Part shown: positions 1 to 7,903 of the stretch, piece by piece
Layout: the number at the start of each line of letters is the position of its first letter
Numbering within the stretch: the stretch's first letter is position 1
Source: Paraglaciecola marina
GTDB lineage: Bacteria > Pseudomonadota > Gammaproteobacteria > Enterobacterales > Alteromonadaceae
DNA length: 32,668 nucleotides
Reading direction: 5' to 3'
Assembly: GCF_004360155.1 (NCBI RefSeq)
Contig: NZ_SAIS01000038.1
Span: 1-32,668 of the forward strand
The notes under the pieces: model-generated
The model's input: only the letters and a program-made list of their open reading frames with translations
Databases searched by the model: none
What the model was told of the DNA's origin: nothing
Position numbers and translations under genes: made by a program

Positions 1-16
1 ATGATCTGAGGGAAGT
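1..16. mobile_element. End of an IS-like element (partial, runs off the window)
   Basis: The first 16 bases are identical to positions 32651-32666, which form the outer terminal repeat of the deleted IS1182-like element at the right edge. The orientation is the same, so the body of this copy should lie to the left of position 1. Only this terminus is visible, and the family is inferred from the right-hand copy. Confidence 0.5.
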
Positions 17-62
17 GAAAAGCGAACAAAAAACAAACTATTTTAGGCTTTTTCTACAGCCT

Positions 63-158
63 CAACGCCTAATTAACAGGCAAAAAATAGTTGGTTAAAA
101 TAAGCGACGAAGGAGCAAAAACCAACTGTTTTTTGTCCTTGTTTAATTTCTTGTTATG
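63..158 (-). other. attC recombination site of the HEPN-like cassette
   Basis: On the minus strand the site opens with CATAACAA, which overlaps the stop codon of the upstream gene, and closes with TTAATTAGGCGTTG, the typical right core of an attC. The internal arms lie at 78-96 and 120-139 (AACCAACT and a T-run paired with an A-run and AGTTGGTT). They leave a 23-nt variable terminal part and would fold into the single-strand hairpin used by integrases. Confidence 0.72.
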
Positions 159-720
159 TTTCAACTGCCAGTTCGCACATAGCTTGAGATATTCTTGCTG
201 ATAAATCTTCTGGATCTGCTAATGATGCCAAACGAGAACCTACATGTTTAGCAAAATCCTCTAAAACTACTAAGTTATCAGAACTTGGTACATCAGGCTT
301 TGCTAACGCTTCTCGGAGATAACGAAATGAATGAAGTGATAACAGCGACTCTTTATCTTGGTCAGTTACTTTGGCTTCCAATCGATGTGCCAATTGATTA
401 CGTATTGTGTTTAACCTTCTAATGCCACTCGCCAATTCTTTGGTTTCGTTAGAATGGTTTTCCACAAGTGATAATTTTTGTGAAAAGGTTAAACGCGTAC
501 CCTTTAAATCACCAAGATTTGGATTTAGGGCAATAAGATACTCAGTTAGAAAGTGCTCAACAAAAAGGTGTGACCTTAAAATTCTTCCTATAGCATCTAC
601 ATCTTGATTCCATTTTTCGTTTATTAGCGAGAGCTTACGATCCATTTCTGCATTCAGTGCGTCTTTTCCACCAGAAAGCTCAATGACTTTCTGTGCTAGT
701 TTTAAATGATCGATATCCAC
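154..720 (-). CDS. Cassette-encoded protein with HEPN-like R-N-x3-H motif
   Basis: A helical, charged protein of 188 residues with no signal peptide or membrane segment. Around residues 101-112 it has the sequence IRRLNTIRNQLAHR. The R-N-Q-L-A-H part fits the Rx4-6H motif of HEPN domains, in which the residue after Arg is usually polar. It also recalls the MltR/DUF4145-like group of HEPN relatives. HEPN proteins are commonly RNases in toxin-antitoxin and anti-phage systems, but some are inactive or serve other roles. The gene ends inside an attC site (stop 154-156) and starts 17 bp from the next one, so it occupies a complete cassette. No antitoxin such as an MNT partner is seen inside the cassette. 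The biochemical role is not established; the cassette status is much surer than the function. Confidence 0.7.
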   Translation of the reverse strand: MDIDHLKLAQKVIELSGGKDALNAEMDRKLSLINEKWNQDVDAIGRILRSHLFVEHFLTEYLIALNPNLGDLKGTRLTFSQKLSLVENHSNETKELASGIRRLNTIRNQLAHRLEAKVTDQDKESLLSLHSFRYLREALAKPDVPSSDNLVVLEDFAKHVGSRLASLADPEDLSARISQAMCELAVET

Positions 721-736
721 TGGACTCCTTTTGAAA

Positions 737-851
737 CATAACGTTTCCCATAAGGGGCAAATACTTGTTGGCTATAATGCCCGAGGTACGAGGGAGAGCC
801 AATGAGTATTTGTCCCAGTGAGCCTGCGAACGATTTAATGGGTTTGTTATG
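737..851 (-). other. attC recombination site between the two cassettes
   Basis: This is the clearest attC in the window. Outer core sites CATAAC (737) and GTTATG (to 851) are exact complements. The inner arms at 754-773 and 797-816 match over about 17 of 20 positions (GGGGCAAATACTTGTTGGCT against AGCCAATGAGTATTTGTCCC). Their mismatches resemble the unpaired bases that give attC folding its strand choice. The total length, about 115 bp, is in the range of VCR-like sites. Confidence 0.8.
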
Positions 852-1167
852 TTTCTGCACTTTGATAACGAATATAAACATTAACTCGTCCATTATCTAA
901 ATAACTTGAAACAGAGTTATCTAAGCTAGGTGACTTTTCAGGCTCAACGTTATTACCTTTAAAAGAAGTAATTATCTTGTCCCCAATAAATACCTGCCAA
1001 CTATGATTAAATCCAGCAACTGGTACGAGATATTTTTTGAGTGTCAAGTGTTCAATTATCTGATGCACCGTAGAGTCTATAGGTAGCCTGAAGGTTAGAG
1101 TATGACGTTCCAAATCATCTCCTGCACTCACACTGTCCCTATCTACTTTTATAAAATACGTCGACAT
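847..1167 (-). CDS. Small cassette-encoded protein of unknown function
   Basis: The 106-residue product is soluble in appearance. It has a beta-rich N-terminal half (TYFIKVDRDS, HTLTFRLPID) and an acidic C-terminal region, and no signal peptide, membrane segment or catalytic motif I can name. The start ATG at 1167-1165 lies 8 bp after a core-like GTTATGTTTC and lacks a strong Shine-Dalgarno, which is usual for cassette genes that rely on the array promoter. The stop codon is embedded in the following attC. I do not recognise the family. Its compact length and clean attC boundaries support a real cassette gene. Confidence 0.62.
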   Translation of the reverse strand: MSTYFIKVDRDSVSAGDDLERHTLTFRLPIDSTVHQIIEHLTLKKYLVPVAGFNHSWQVFIGDKIITSFKGNNVEPEKSPSLDNSVSSYLDNGRVNVYIRYQSAET

Positions 1168-1464
1168 AATTTATGAAACATAACAATTTAATAGTGCGCG
1201 AACCGCGCATATTTCTATTTACATATCGCGCACTTTTCTAGTTTGTACTATTAGTAACAAATTACCTAACAGATTGCTATAGATAGAAAATAAGGGAAAT
1301 TGATAGGATTTTTGATTCTATAAAAATGCGCGAATCGCGCATTTTCCTAACTACCTATGCAAGTTAGTTAAAGCTGTATTTAACACCAGTAATAATCGTC
1401 CACTAATAAGCAAGATATAACCTAGAAAAGCATGCTTACTAAGCAGAGCAAATATAACAGCAAA
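1168..1464. other. Gene-free stretch with GC-rich palindromes at the cassette array edge
   Basis: About 300 bp without a gene. It holds a GAAACATAAC core (1175-1184), an inverted pair AGTGCGCGA/TCGCGCACT (1193-1201 and 1226-1234), and a second closely related palindrome at 1322-1345. The first part could be a decayed attC or attI. The expected distal core after 1234 is not convincing, so I leave it unnamed. Confidence 0.5.
1323..1345. terminator. Palindromic hairpin, possible terminator of sdaA
   Basis: AAAATGCGCG and CGCGCATTTT are separated by three bases, giving a perfect 10-bp stem about 120 bp past the sdaA stop. On the minus strand the stem runs into a short T-run, so it could end the sdaA transcript. 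It can be read in both directions. A near copy of the core (TGCGCG-3-CGCGCA) is at 1195-1209. Confidence 0.42.
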
Positions 1465-2838
1465 TCAACACTCAACAATATTGACCGCTAGGCCGCCTCG
1501 GGCGGTTTCTTTGTATTTAGACTTCATGTCGTTGCCGGTTTCCCACATGGTTTTAATGACTTTGTCTAACGATACTTTGTGGTCACCGTTACCTCGTAAC
1601 GCTAACCTTGATGCATTAATGGCTTTGATTGACCCCATGGCATTGCGCTCAATACAAGGCACTTGCACGAGTCCTCCCACTGGGTCACAGGTTAAACCTA
1701 GGTTATGCTCCATGCCTATCTCAGCGGCGTTTTCTACTTCATCTACTGTACCGCCGAGTATCTCAGTTAATGCCCCTGCGGCCATAGAGCAAGCTACACC
1801 TACTTCACCTTGGCAGCCTACTTCGGCCCCCGAGATTGATGCATTCTTTTTATACAAAATACCTATGGCAGCGGCGGTTAGTAAGTAACGTATTGCAGTG
1901 TCTTCATCTACTGGGCTGATAAATTTGTCATAGTAATGCAGTACTGCTGGGATAATTCCTGCGGCACCATTAGTAGGGGCGGTAACGACTCGGCCACCTG
2001 CAGCGTTTTCTTCGTTAACAGCTAATGCAAAAAGGTTAACCCAGTCCATGGCTTGCATCGGGTCGGTGCTGCGTTCATTTTGCAATCTGCGATAAAGCTT
2101 GGGTGCACGGCGCGTTACTTTTAAGCCACCGGGTAATATGCCTTCATTGCTAATACCGTTTTGCACGCACTCTTTCATAACTTGCCAGATATGCCACAGC
2201 TTGCGTTTTACCTCCGCTTTGTTTTGAAAAACCTGCTCATTTAAGAGCATAAGCGAACTAATACATAAGCCATGTTCTCTGCACTGTTGCAATAACTCAG
2301 TAGCAGATGAAAAGGAGTAGGGCACAGGCAGGGCATCATGTTTCAGGGCGCTGACTTTTTCATCATGAAAGTTTTCTTCTTTAAGAATAAAGCCCCCGCC
2401 AATAGAGTAGTAGCTTTGACTAGCAATCACCTCTCCTTGTCTTAAAGCAAAGAAAGTGAGCCCATTAGCATGCAGTGGCAAGGTCTTACGTCGATGAAAT
2501 ATTATGGCGTTTTGACGGGGAAACTTTACGGATTTCTCAGCGTTCAAATCTAGTGATTGGCTTGCTTCTACATTAAGTAACAAAGTGTCAACCAAACTAA
2601 TATCTATGGATTCTGGAGTGTAACCTTGCAACCCTAAAATAACGGCTTTTCCAGTACCATGGCCTTTACCCGTCTGTCCAAGAGAGCCAAACAACTCCAC
2701 CTTCACTTCATCCACTTGGTCGAATACTTCAAGTGTTTTTAACTGCTGACAAAACTCTACGCCAGCTCGCATAGGGCCCACTGTATGTGAACTAGATGGG
2801 CCAATACCTACGCTGAACATATCAAAAACACTGATCAT
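1465..2838 (-). CDS. sdaA: L-serine ammonia-lyase (L-serine dehydratase), iron-sulfur type
   Basis: Converts L-serine to pyruvate and ammonia with a [4Fe-4S] cluster in the cytoplasm. The 457 residues match a single-chain SdaA. They begin with the family's N-terminal stretch ([19 protein letters not shown]) and keep the cluster cysteines at about 342 (GCQGEVG), 384 (LTCDPVGG) and 395 (VPCIERN). The C-terminal asparagine- and glycine-rich loops are also present. In this locus it is the last step from betaine: glycine made by sarcosine oxidase becomes serine through GlyA and then pyruvate. It faces away from the BCCT gene, with which it shares a regulatory region. The start is the ATG of the conserved N-terminus. 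Confidence 0.95.
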   Translation of the reverse strand: MISVFDMFSVGIGPSSSHTVGPMRAGVEFCQQLKTLEVFDQVDEVKVELFGSLGQTGKGHGTGKAVILGLQGYTPESIDISLVDTLLLNVEASQSLDLNAEKSVKFPRQNAIIFHRRKTLPLHANGLTFFALRQGEVIASQSYYSIGGGFILKEENFHDEKVSALKHDALPVPYSFSSATELLQQCREHGLCISSLMLLNEQVFQNKAEVKRKLWHIWQVMKECVQNGISNEGILPGGLKVTRRAPKLYRRLQNERSTDPMQAMDWVNLFALAVNEENAAGGRVVTAPTNGAAGIIPAVLHYYDKFISPVDEDTAIRYLLTAAAIGILYKKNASISGAEVGCQGEVGVACSMAAGALTEILGGTVDEVENAAEIGMEHNLGLTCDPVGGLVQVPCIERNAMGSIKAINASRLALRGNGDHKVSLDKVIKTMWETGNDMKSKYKETARGGLAVNIVEC

Positions 2839-2958
2839 GGTTTTCTCGATTTAATTGGTTTAATGCTTACATAATGGTGGGTTAACTTAAGTGGTGTAGT
2901 GGTTATGCACTTTTCTAATAAAGACATTAAGTAGCCCAAATAAGACATGAGAATTTTA

Positions 2959-3010
2959 ATTATATATACTAAAACGCAAATCAATCCAAGTTCACTTACA
3001 AATAAGCGAC
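2959..3010 (-). promoter_or_regulatory. Putative sdaA promoter with GTCGC half-site
   Basis: On the minus strand a perfect TATAAT occurs at 2964-2959, about 120 bp before the sdaA start, with no good -35 hexamer. At 3010 the minus strand reads GTCGCTTATTT, similar to the GTCGYTTTTAG half-site seen in front of other genes of the pathway. A perfect -10 with a poor -35 would fit an activator-dependent promoter. Confidence 0.4.
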
Positions 3011-3049
3011 ACAAACAAATTAGCTAGTAGTTTGATGTTATTTATTAAC

Positions 3050-3111
3050 GACGCGTTTAGTAAATAAAAGGTCGTTATCGATCAAAAACGCAGTATGACT
3101 AATGCTAGACT
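3050..3111 (+). promoter_or_regulatory. Promoter and putative GbdR operator of the BCCT gene
   Basis: GACGCGTTTAG at 3050-3060 is followed after 10 bases by GTCGTTAT (3071-3078). After another 27 bases comes TGCTAGACT, an extended -10 element (-10 hexamer 3106-3111). The same three blocks with the same spacings occur at 20448-20509 before the dgc operon. The two half-sites start 21 bp apart, two helical turns, as expected for an AraC-type activator on one DNA face. No good -35 is present. That GbdR binds here is inference. Confidence 0.65.
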
Positions 3112-3257
3112 GAACCTCGACCTCACACGGTATACGTAGGCGTTACGCACAACAATATTAGTTATATATAGCCCAACTATATTTTGAGCTACTAATGACT
3201 ATCCTTACTTTCGTAAAGTCTGTAAGTCTCAGAAAAATAAAAATAAAGAAGATAAAA

Positions 3258-4907
3258 ATGACACCAGATACCGCAGAACAATTAAGCACAAACAAGTATT
3301 CTAGTTGGTTCAATTTCGGTATTAAACATAGTGTATTTTGGCCCCCTTTTCTACTTTTACTGGGCGCAATGATATTTAGTTTTGTTGACTTAGAGAACTT
3401 TCTCAATGTCATGACAGAAATAAATGACTGGATCCTCACTACCTTTTCTTGGTTATTTAGTATTTCAACTTTATGTTTAGTTATCACCCTAGTGATTACA
3501 TATTTTTCGCCCCTTGGAAAAATCAAAATTGGTGGTAGCGATGCTAAACCTTTATTAACAAAATGGCAGTGGTTTGCAATTACTTTGTGTACCACAGTCG
3601 CAACGGGTATTTTGTTTTGGGGTGCGGCAGAGCCCATGTACCATCTTTACGAGCCACCAAACTCTTTAGACATTGCCCCTCAAAGTGAAGAAGCCATAAG
3701 ATTTACTTTGGGTACTATGTTTATGCATTGGTCATTTACGCCTTATGCTATTTATTGCGTACCAGCATTAGCGTTTGCCTTGTGTTATTACAACTTACAC
3801 ATGCCCTTTTCGCTAGGCTCTTCACTCAAACCATTTTTAGGTAGATTGATTACCAAAAAAAGCGCCATTGTCATTGATGCAGTAGCTTTGTTTGCTTTGG
3901 TAGCGGGTATGGCCTCGTCACTTGGCTCTGGAATTTTAGTATTAGGTGGCGGCTTACAATCTGTATTGGGTATACCTAACACCAAAACGGTAATGGCGCT
4001 GGTTTGTGCTGCCATTGTCGTCACTTTTATCGCCTCTGCGGTGAGTGGTTTGCAAAAGGGTATTGCACGGCTTTCTAATCTAAATGCGCAAATTTTTATT
4101 GTCTCTTGTGTATTTGTGCTTATGTTTGGCCCCACCCAATATATATTTTCGGCAGGGTTACAGGGCATGACTGATTACGTCACCACCTTTTTCTCAAGAA
4201 GCTTAAATATGTATACCGGCCCTGATGATAACTGGCCTAACCTATGGACCATATTTTATTGGGCCAATTGGTATGCGTGGGCACCAGTAGTGGCCTTATT
4301 TTTAGGAAGAATTGGCCGCGGCTATACAGTAAGAGAATTCATAGTGGTGAACTTAATCTTACCTTCAATGTTCGCTTTTGTATGGATGTCGACTTTTTCA
4401 GGCAGTGCGATTTATTTCGACAATCTCACCCTAGGTGGTATTAAAACCGCTATGGATGAAAAAGGCGTTGAGGGTGCCATTTATACCTTGTTTGATAATT
4501 TACCTTTAAGCTATATCACTGCTGGCATTTTCATCTTTATTACCTTTATATCTTACGTTACCGCTGCCGACTCAAACACAGATACCATGAGCAACCTGTG
4601 TGCAGCCGACAACGAAGCCTGTGTAAATGACCCCGAAGAAGGTTCGGCAGCTGAATTAGAAAGTGCCTCCACACCAACCAAAGCCGCACCTCTGATGCTA
4701 CTAAAAATAGTTTGGGGAATGAGTATTGGCGTTATAGCCTGGGTGATGGTGAGTTTCGCCAGTATTGATGGCATTAAGATGATGTCAAATTTAGGGGGCT
4801 TGCCCGCTATGTTTATTATTATCTGTGTAAATGGCTCCTTATTAGTATTGATTTATAGAGTAGTAAAAGGTGACAAACTAGAGCCGCCTGTAGCAGGTAA
4901 ACCCTAA
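3258..4907 (+). CDS. BCCT-family transporter, probably glycine betaine or a related trimethylammonium compound
   Basis: A 12-helix secondary transporter of about 549 residues. It is placed in the betaine/carnitine/choline transporter family by WGAAEPMYHLYEPP and by the signature around WTIFYWANWYAWAP...FLGRIGRGYTVREF. The tryptophan-rich substrate box is mostly kept; the WW pair of the usual FYWAWW is NW here. The glycine-rich segment before the AEP motif (GMGIG in BetP) reads VATGI. It lacks the long charged C-terminal tail of osmosensing BetP, in line with a catabolic importer. I prefer the ATG at 3258, because the in-frame ATG at 3195 adds a lysine-rich 21-residue leader without family support. 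It is transcribed alone from the promoter at 3050-3111, divergent from sdaA. Exact substrate is inferred from context. Confidence 0.9.
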   Translation: MTPDTAEQLSTNKYSSWFNFGIKHSVFWPPFLLLLGAMIFSFVDLENFLNVMTEINDWILTTFSWLFSISTLCLVITLVITYFSPLGKIKIGGSDAKPLLTKWQWFAITLCTTVATGILFWGAAEPMYHLYEPPNSLDIAPQSEEAIRFTLGTMFMHWSFTPYAIYCVPALAFALCYYNLHMPFSLGSSLKPFLGRLITKKSAIVIDAVALFALVAGMASSLGSGILVLGGGLQSVLGIPNTKTVMALVCAAIVVTFIASAVSGLQKGIARLSNLNAQIFIVSCVFVLMFGPTQYIFSAGLQGMTDYVTTFFSRSLNMYTGPDDNWPNLWTIFYWANWYAWAPVVALFLGRIGRGYTVREFIVVNLILPSMFAFVWMSTFSGSAIYFDNLTLGGIKTAMDEKGVEGAIYTLFDNLPLSYITAGIFIFITFISYVTAADSNTDTMSNLCAADNEACVNDPEEGSAAELESASTPTKAAPLMLLKIVWGMSIGVIAWVMVSFASIDGIKMMSNLGGLPAMFIIICVNGSLLVLIYRVVKGDKLEPPVAGKP

Positions 4908-4917
4908 TGTTTTTGAT

Positions 4918-4943
4918 TTGCTGCTAACTAAACTTAGCAGCAA
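4918..4943 (+). terminator. Hairpin after the BCCT gene
   Basis: TTGCTGCTAA and TTAGCAGCAA form a perfect 10-bp stem with a six-base loop, starting 10 bp past the stop codon. There is no T-run after the stem, so it may protect the 3' end or act with Rho instead of being a classical intrinsic terminator. Confidence 0.5.
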
Positions 4944-5116
4944 CTTGGAGGACTATTTTGTGGTTTTTATCAATGTCAGAAACTGATGAAAAACAGGTTG
5001 AAAATTATTCGCAAAAATAACTGTATTCAAGGCATAAATTAACGAGCATTACGGCAATTCTGCTGGTATTCTGCGCGCCTTTTTAACCCTTACAAATTTT
5101 TACAACGAGTAATGCT

Positions 5117-6361
5117 ATGGGATCCCTATTAAGGTCTATCTTTGCCTTATTATTATCAGCCGCCATTTTACTAATGGGCCACGGTCTACAATACACATTA
5201 GTGCCACTTTATGGCGTGAGTCTTGGTTGGGAATCCACCACCATAGGTTTTATAGGCTCTAGTTATTTTGCTGGTTTTGTATTGGGTTGCTTAACCGTAC
5301 CTAAGTTGGTAGCAAGAGTCGGTCATATTCGAGTTTTTACCGTTTTGGTTGCCCTAACCACAGGCTCTATGTTGTTTATTGGTATAGCTGACCAGTTCGA
5401 GTTGTGGGTAATTGCACGTCTATTAATGGGCTGGGCAATGGCCGGGATTTACATGGTGATGGAAAGCTGGCTTAACGAAAAAACCCCCACCGAATACAGA
5501 GGTAGCATCTTATCTATCTATGCAGTTATCACCCTAGGAGCTATCTGTATTGGACAATTACTAGTTGGCTTTGACCTTGGCTACGAGCGTTTGTTTATGC
5601 TTGGCGCAGCTTTATTAGTGTTAGGCATTTTACCCATAGGTTTAACTACAAGCTCAGCACCTAACCCCATACCTAACATTAAACTTAGCTTTAGCCGTAT
5701 ATTTTCAGTATCGCAAATTGCTATGGTGGGTGCATTTTTAGGTGGTTTTATTTCAGGTGGTTTTTGGGCCCTTGGGCCTGTTGTGGCTAATTCGAATGGC
5801 CTAGAAGCAGGCCAAGTGGGCTTATTTATGGCTGTCACCTTATTAGGGGGCGCAGCTTTGCAATACCCATTAGGTAGAATGTCTGACAACATCGACAGAC
5901 GATTAGTGATTGCAGGCTTAGCCGTTTTTGGATTAATAGCCTGTCTGGTTGCAATGTTGCCTTTGTATGACCATCCTTGGTTTATCTACCTCACCATGTT
6001 TGCCTTTGGTGGCTTAGTATTCCCTTTATATGCATTGTGTTTAGCTCACGCTAATGACAACACCGACTTATCGGTAATGGAAGTGGGTAGCGGCGTATTA
6101 ATGATGAACAGTTTAGGCAGTGTATTTGGGCCCCTAGTGGTGTCATCTCTATTTGCATACACAGAACAAGCTTTGTTTATTGTATCAGCGGTTTCATTTT
6201 CGCTATTAGCTTTTTGGACTATATTTAGGATCAATTTCTATAAAGCAGACAGAGAGTACTATGCTCCGTTTGTGAGTGTCAGCAAAACCACTCATGAGGT
6301 GATAGAAGTAGGGATAGATCCAGAAGACGAGGAGTTACAACAAGCAAAACACGCCCATTAA
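5117..6361 (+). CDS. MFS transporter, YcaD-like
   Basis: A 414-residue major facilitator with about 12 hydrophobic helices. The segment MAGIYMVMESWLNEKTPTEYRG (about residues 112-133) carries the E-S-W-L-N signature typical of the YcaD-like MFS group, followed by the conserved R-G after helix 4/5. Such proteins are inner-membrane carriers with poorly known substrates. It follows the BCCT gene with about 210 bp between and precedes the convergent purU, so it may handle a pathway intermediate or an unrelated solute; nothing in the sequence decides this. The acidic soluble tail (IDPEDEELQ) is unremarkable. The ATG at 5117 has only a weak ribosome site (acgag). Confidence 0.85.
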   Translation: MGSLLRSIFALLLSAAILLMGHGLQYTLVPLYGVSLGWESTTIGFIGSSYFAGFVLGCLTVPKLVARVGHIRVFTVLVALTTGSMLFIGIADQFELWVIARLLMGWAMAGIYMVMESWLNEKTPTEYRGSILSIYAVITLGAICIGQLLVGFDLGYERLFMLGAALLVLGILPIGLTTSSAPNPIPNIKLSFSRIFSVSQIAMVGAFLGGFISGGFWALGPVVANSNGLEAGQVGLFMAVTLLGGAALQYPLGRMSDNIDRRLVIAGLAVFGLIACLVAMLPLYDHPWFIYLTMFAFGGLVFPLYALCLAHANDNTDLSVMEVGSGVLMMNSLGSVFGPLVVSSLFAYTEQALFIVSAVSFSLLAFWTIFRINFYKADREYYAPFVSVSKTTHEVIEVGIDPEDEELQQAKHAH

Positions 6362-6374
6362 TATTTAATGGGCG
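6352..6374. terminator. Bidirectional terminator hairpin between MFS gene and purU
   Basis: CGCCCATTAA and TTAATGGGCG form a 10-bp stem with a three-base loop lying exactly between two converging genes; it includes the MFS stop codon. On the minus strand it is followed by TGTTTTG, so it best serves the end of the glyA-sox-purU transcript. Confidence 0.65.
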
Positions 6375-6382
6375 ACTATCGC

Positions 6383-7273
6383 TTACTTAGTAAACACCAC
6401 AGTTTTCTTACCATGTAAGAATATACGATTTTCAATGTGGTTTTGTACTGCTCTAGCAAGGGTTAAGCATTCAATGTCTCGCCCTTTTGCCGCTAAATCT
6501 TCAGGGTGATAACCATGGTCTACGGTTTCTACACCTTGGCTAATAATCGGCCCTTCGTCTAGCTCATCGCTTACATAATGGGCCGTTGCCCCCACTAGCT
6601 TAATACCTTTCTCATAAGCTTGATGATAAGGCTTTGCGCCTTTAAAACCAGGTAACAAAGAGTGATGAATATTGATGGCTCTACCTGCCAACTTTTGGCA
6701 CATATCATTGGTCAATACTTGCATGTAACGAGCTAACACCACCAAATCTGCTTGGAATTCTTGAATCACATCCCAAATCAAGGCTTCTTGCTGAACCTTA
6801 GTCTCTTTGGTAATAGGGAAATGATAATAAGGAATATTATGCCAAGCCGCTAAATCTTCACAGTCTGGATGATTAGACACAATAGCTTGAATATCTACAG
6901 CCAAACTACCAATTCTCCAACGATAAAGCAGGTCATTTAGACAGTGATCTTGCTTAGAGACTAAAATCACCACTTTAGGCTTATATGCTTTTGCCACCAA
7001 CTGCCACTGCATAGAAAACTTTTCAGCTTTTTGATTAAAGCCTTCCATGAAGGCTTCTCGATCAAACTCAGCCCCATCATTCGCATGAAACTCGATACGA
7101 ATAAAAAACTGGCCAGTCTTAGTATCATCAAAAGAATGAATTTCTGTAATGTAAAAGCCATTCTCATATAAATAACGGGTGACTACGTCTACCGTGCCTA
7201 ACAAACTAGGGCAACTTGCGGTAATGATCTGAGTTTGAATTTGTTGTTGTTTTTCTGTAACTGACAGTGTCAT
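6383..7273 (-). CDS. purU: Formyltetrahydrofolate deformylase
   Basis: Hydrolyses 10-formyl-tetrahydrofolate to formate and tetrahydrofolate. The 296 residues contain an N-terminal ACT-like regulatory domain (about 12-95) and a formyltransferase-fold catalytic domain. The active-site strings are INIHHSLLPGFKGAKPYHQA and AHYVSDELDEGPIISQ, which carry the conserved Asn, His and Asp. Last gene of the sox operon, starting 30 bp after soxG. Sarcosine oxidation loads methylene groups on folate, and PurU drains the resulting formyl-folate so that free folate is returned. The same gene ends sox clusters in many bacteria. Length and motifs agree with PurU. Confidence 0.95.
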   Translation of the reverse strand: MTLSVTEKQQQIQTQIITASCPSLLGTVDVVTRYLYENGFYITEIHSFDDTKTGQFFIRIEFHANDGAEFDREAFMEGFNQKAEKFSMQWQLVAKAYKPKVVILVSKQDHCLNDLLYRWRIGSLAVDIQAIVSNHPDCEDLAAWHNIPYYHFPITKETKVQQEALIWDVIQEFQADLVVLARYMQVLTNDMCQKLAGRAINIHHSLLPGFKGAKPYHQAYEKGIKLVGATAHYVSDELDEGPIISQGVETVDHGYHPEDLAAKGRDIECLTLARAVQNHIENRIFLHGKKTVVFTK

Positions 7274-7303
7274 TACTGTTCCTTTATACGTAAATAAAAT
7301 CAG

Positions 7304-7903
7304 TTACAGCGCAATGCGCAGACCGTATTCTTTACTGCTTTGTTGTAGCCATAACCAAATATAATCTGAAAAACTACGGCGTATAACTAGCTGAAAACTT
7401 TGCTCACCTGTCCGCCTAATATGGGCAGAAGATTTTGCAAAAGTGGTCCCGACAACCTTACCAATTGGGAAGTTGTCTAGGTGGACATCATAACCAGTGG
7501 ATTTTTGCAGCACCTTGATACAATCATCACCACTTAACTCAAGTATGGTTTGCCCACCACTTATATCCGACACCGCAAAATGGCCAGTTAAGTTAGCGCG
7601 TAAACTTGCTTCTGTGGCTTCTTCTTTGCCACCTTCAACAAGAATGATCCACTCATCTGGTGATAACCACATAATCGTAGTGTCGTCATTTTGTGCTGAC
7701 GAACAAGGCGCAAGTGGCAGTGCTAAACCTAATGCTTTTGCTACTCCGGCCACAAACTCTGGGTCTTGGGCATTACCTCGCAAGTTTACATGTCCTAACA
7801 GGGCATCTTCACGCAATACCACACCACCTTCAGTGGTTAAGGCTGACAACGCAGCAAAGTCTGCATGCTGTAACGGGGATTCTACTTTGACTAAATCAGA
7901 CAT
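7304..7903 (-). CDS. soxG: Sarcosine oxidase gamma subunit
   Basis: A 199-residue subunit of heterotetrameric sarcosine oxidase. It has the GcvT-like fold of SoxG, with recognisable stretches SPDEWIILV, VSDISGGQTILELSGD and IRRSFSDYIWLWL. The family's role is structural, completing the complex next to the alpha subunit's folate-binding half; no cofactor motif is expected. The start overlaps the end of soxA by 8 bp, implying coupled translation. Its partner genes are in the usual order. Confidence 0.93.
   Translation of the reverse strand: MSDLVKVESPLQHADFAALSALTTEGGVVLREDALLGHVNLRGNAQDPEFVAGVAKALGLALPLAPCSSAQNDDTTIMWLSPDEWIILVEGGKEEATEASLRANLTGHFAVSDISGGQTILELSGDDCIKVLQKSTGYDVHLDNFPIGKVVGTTFAKSSAHIRRTGEQSFQLVIRRSFSDYIWLWLQQSSKEYGLRIAL

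Larger units (their letters stand above)
63..1185 (-). mobile_element. Integron-type gene cassette array without integrase (two cassettes)
   Basis: Two short minus-strand genes (1167-847 and 720-154) are each followed by an attC-like inverted-repeat site. Both genes stop inside the site: their last codons and stop are part of the shared ten bases GAAACATAAC. The same ten bases recur on one strand or the other at 153-162, 733-742, 846-855 and 1175-1184. One gene per site, all in one orientation, with almost no promoter space, is the usual layout of integron cassettes. No integrase gene or clear attI is present, so this may be an orphan attC cluster or the end of an array whose integrase lies outside the window. 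Confidence 0.7.

Noticed and set aside
702-893. 63-codon frame on the minus strand
   Set aside because: It runs through the attC hairpin and overlaps the ends of both cassette genes; its sequence has no protein character.
3195-3257. Earlier start of the BCCT protein
   Set aside because: It adds a lysine-rich leader not expected for the family; kept as an alternative only.
3158-3637. 159-codon frame on the minus strand
   Set aside because: It overlaps the start of the BCCT gene and its promoter region and is a shadow of the transporter's codons.
5045-5058. TTACGGCAATT shared between the MFS upstream region (near 5048) and the gbdR upstream region (near 18951)
   Set aside because: An 11-base match is expected many times by chance in a window of this size, and nothing around it is alike.
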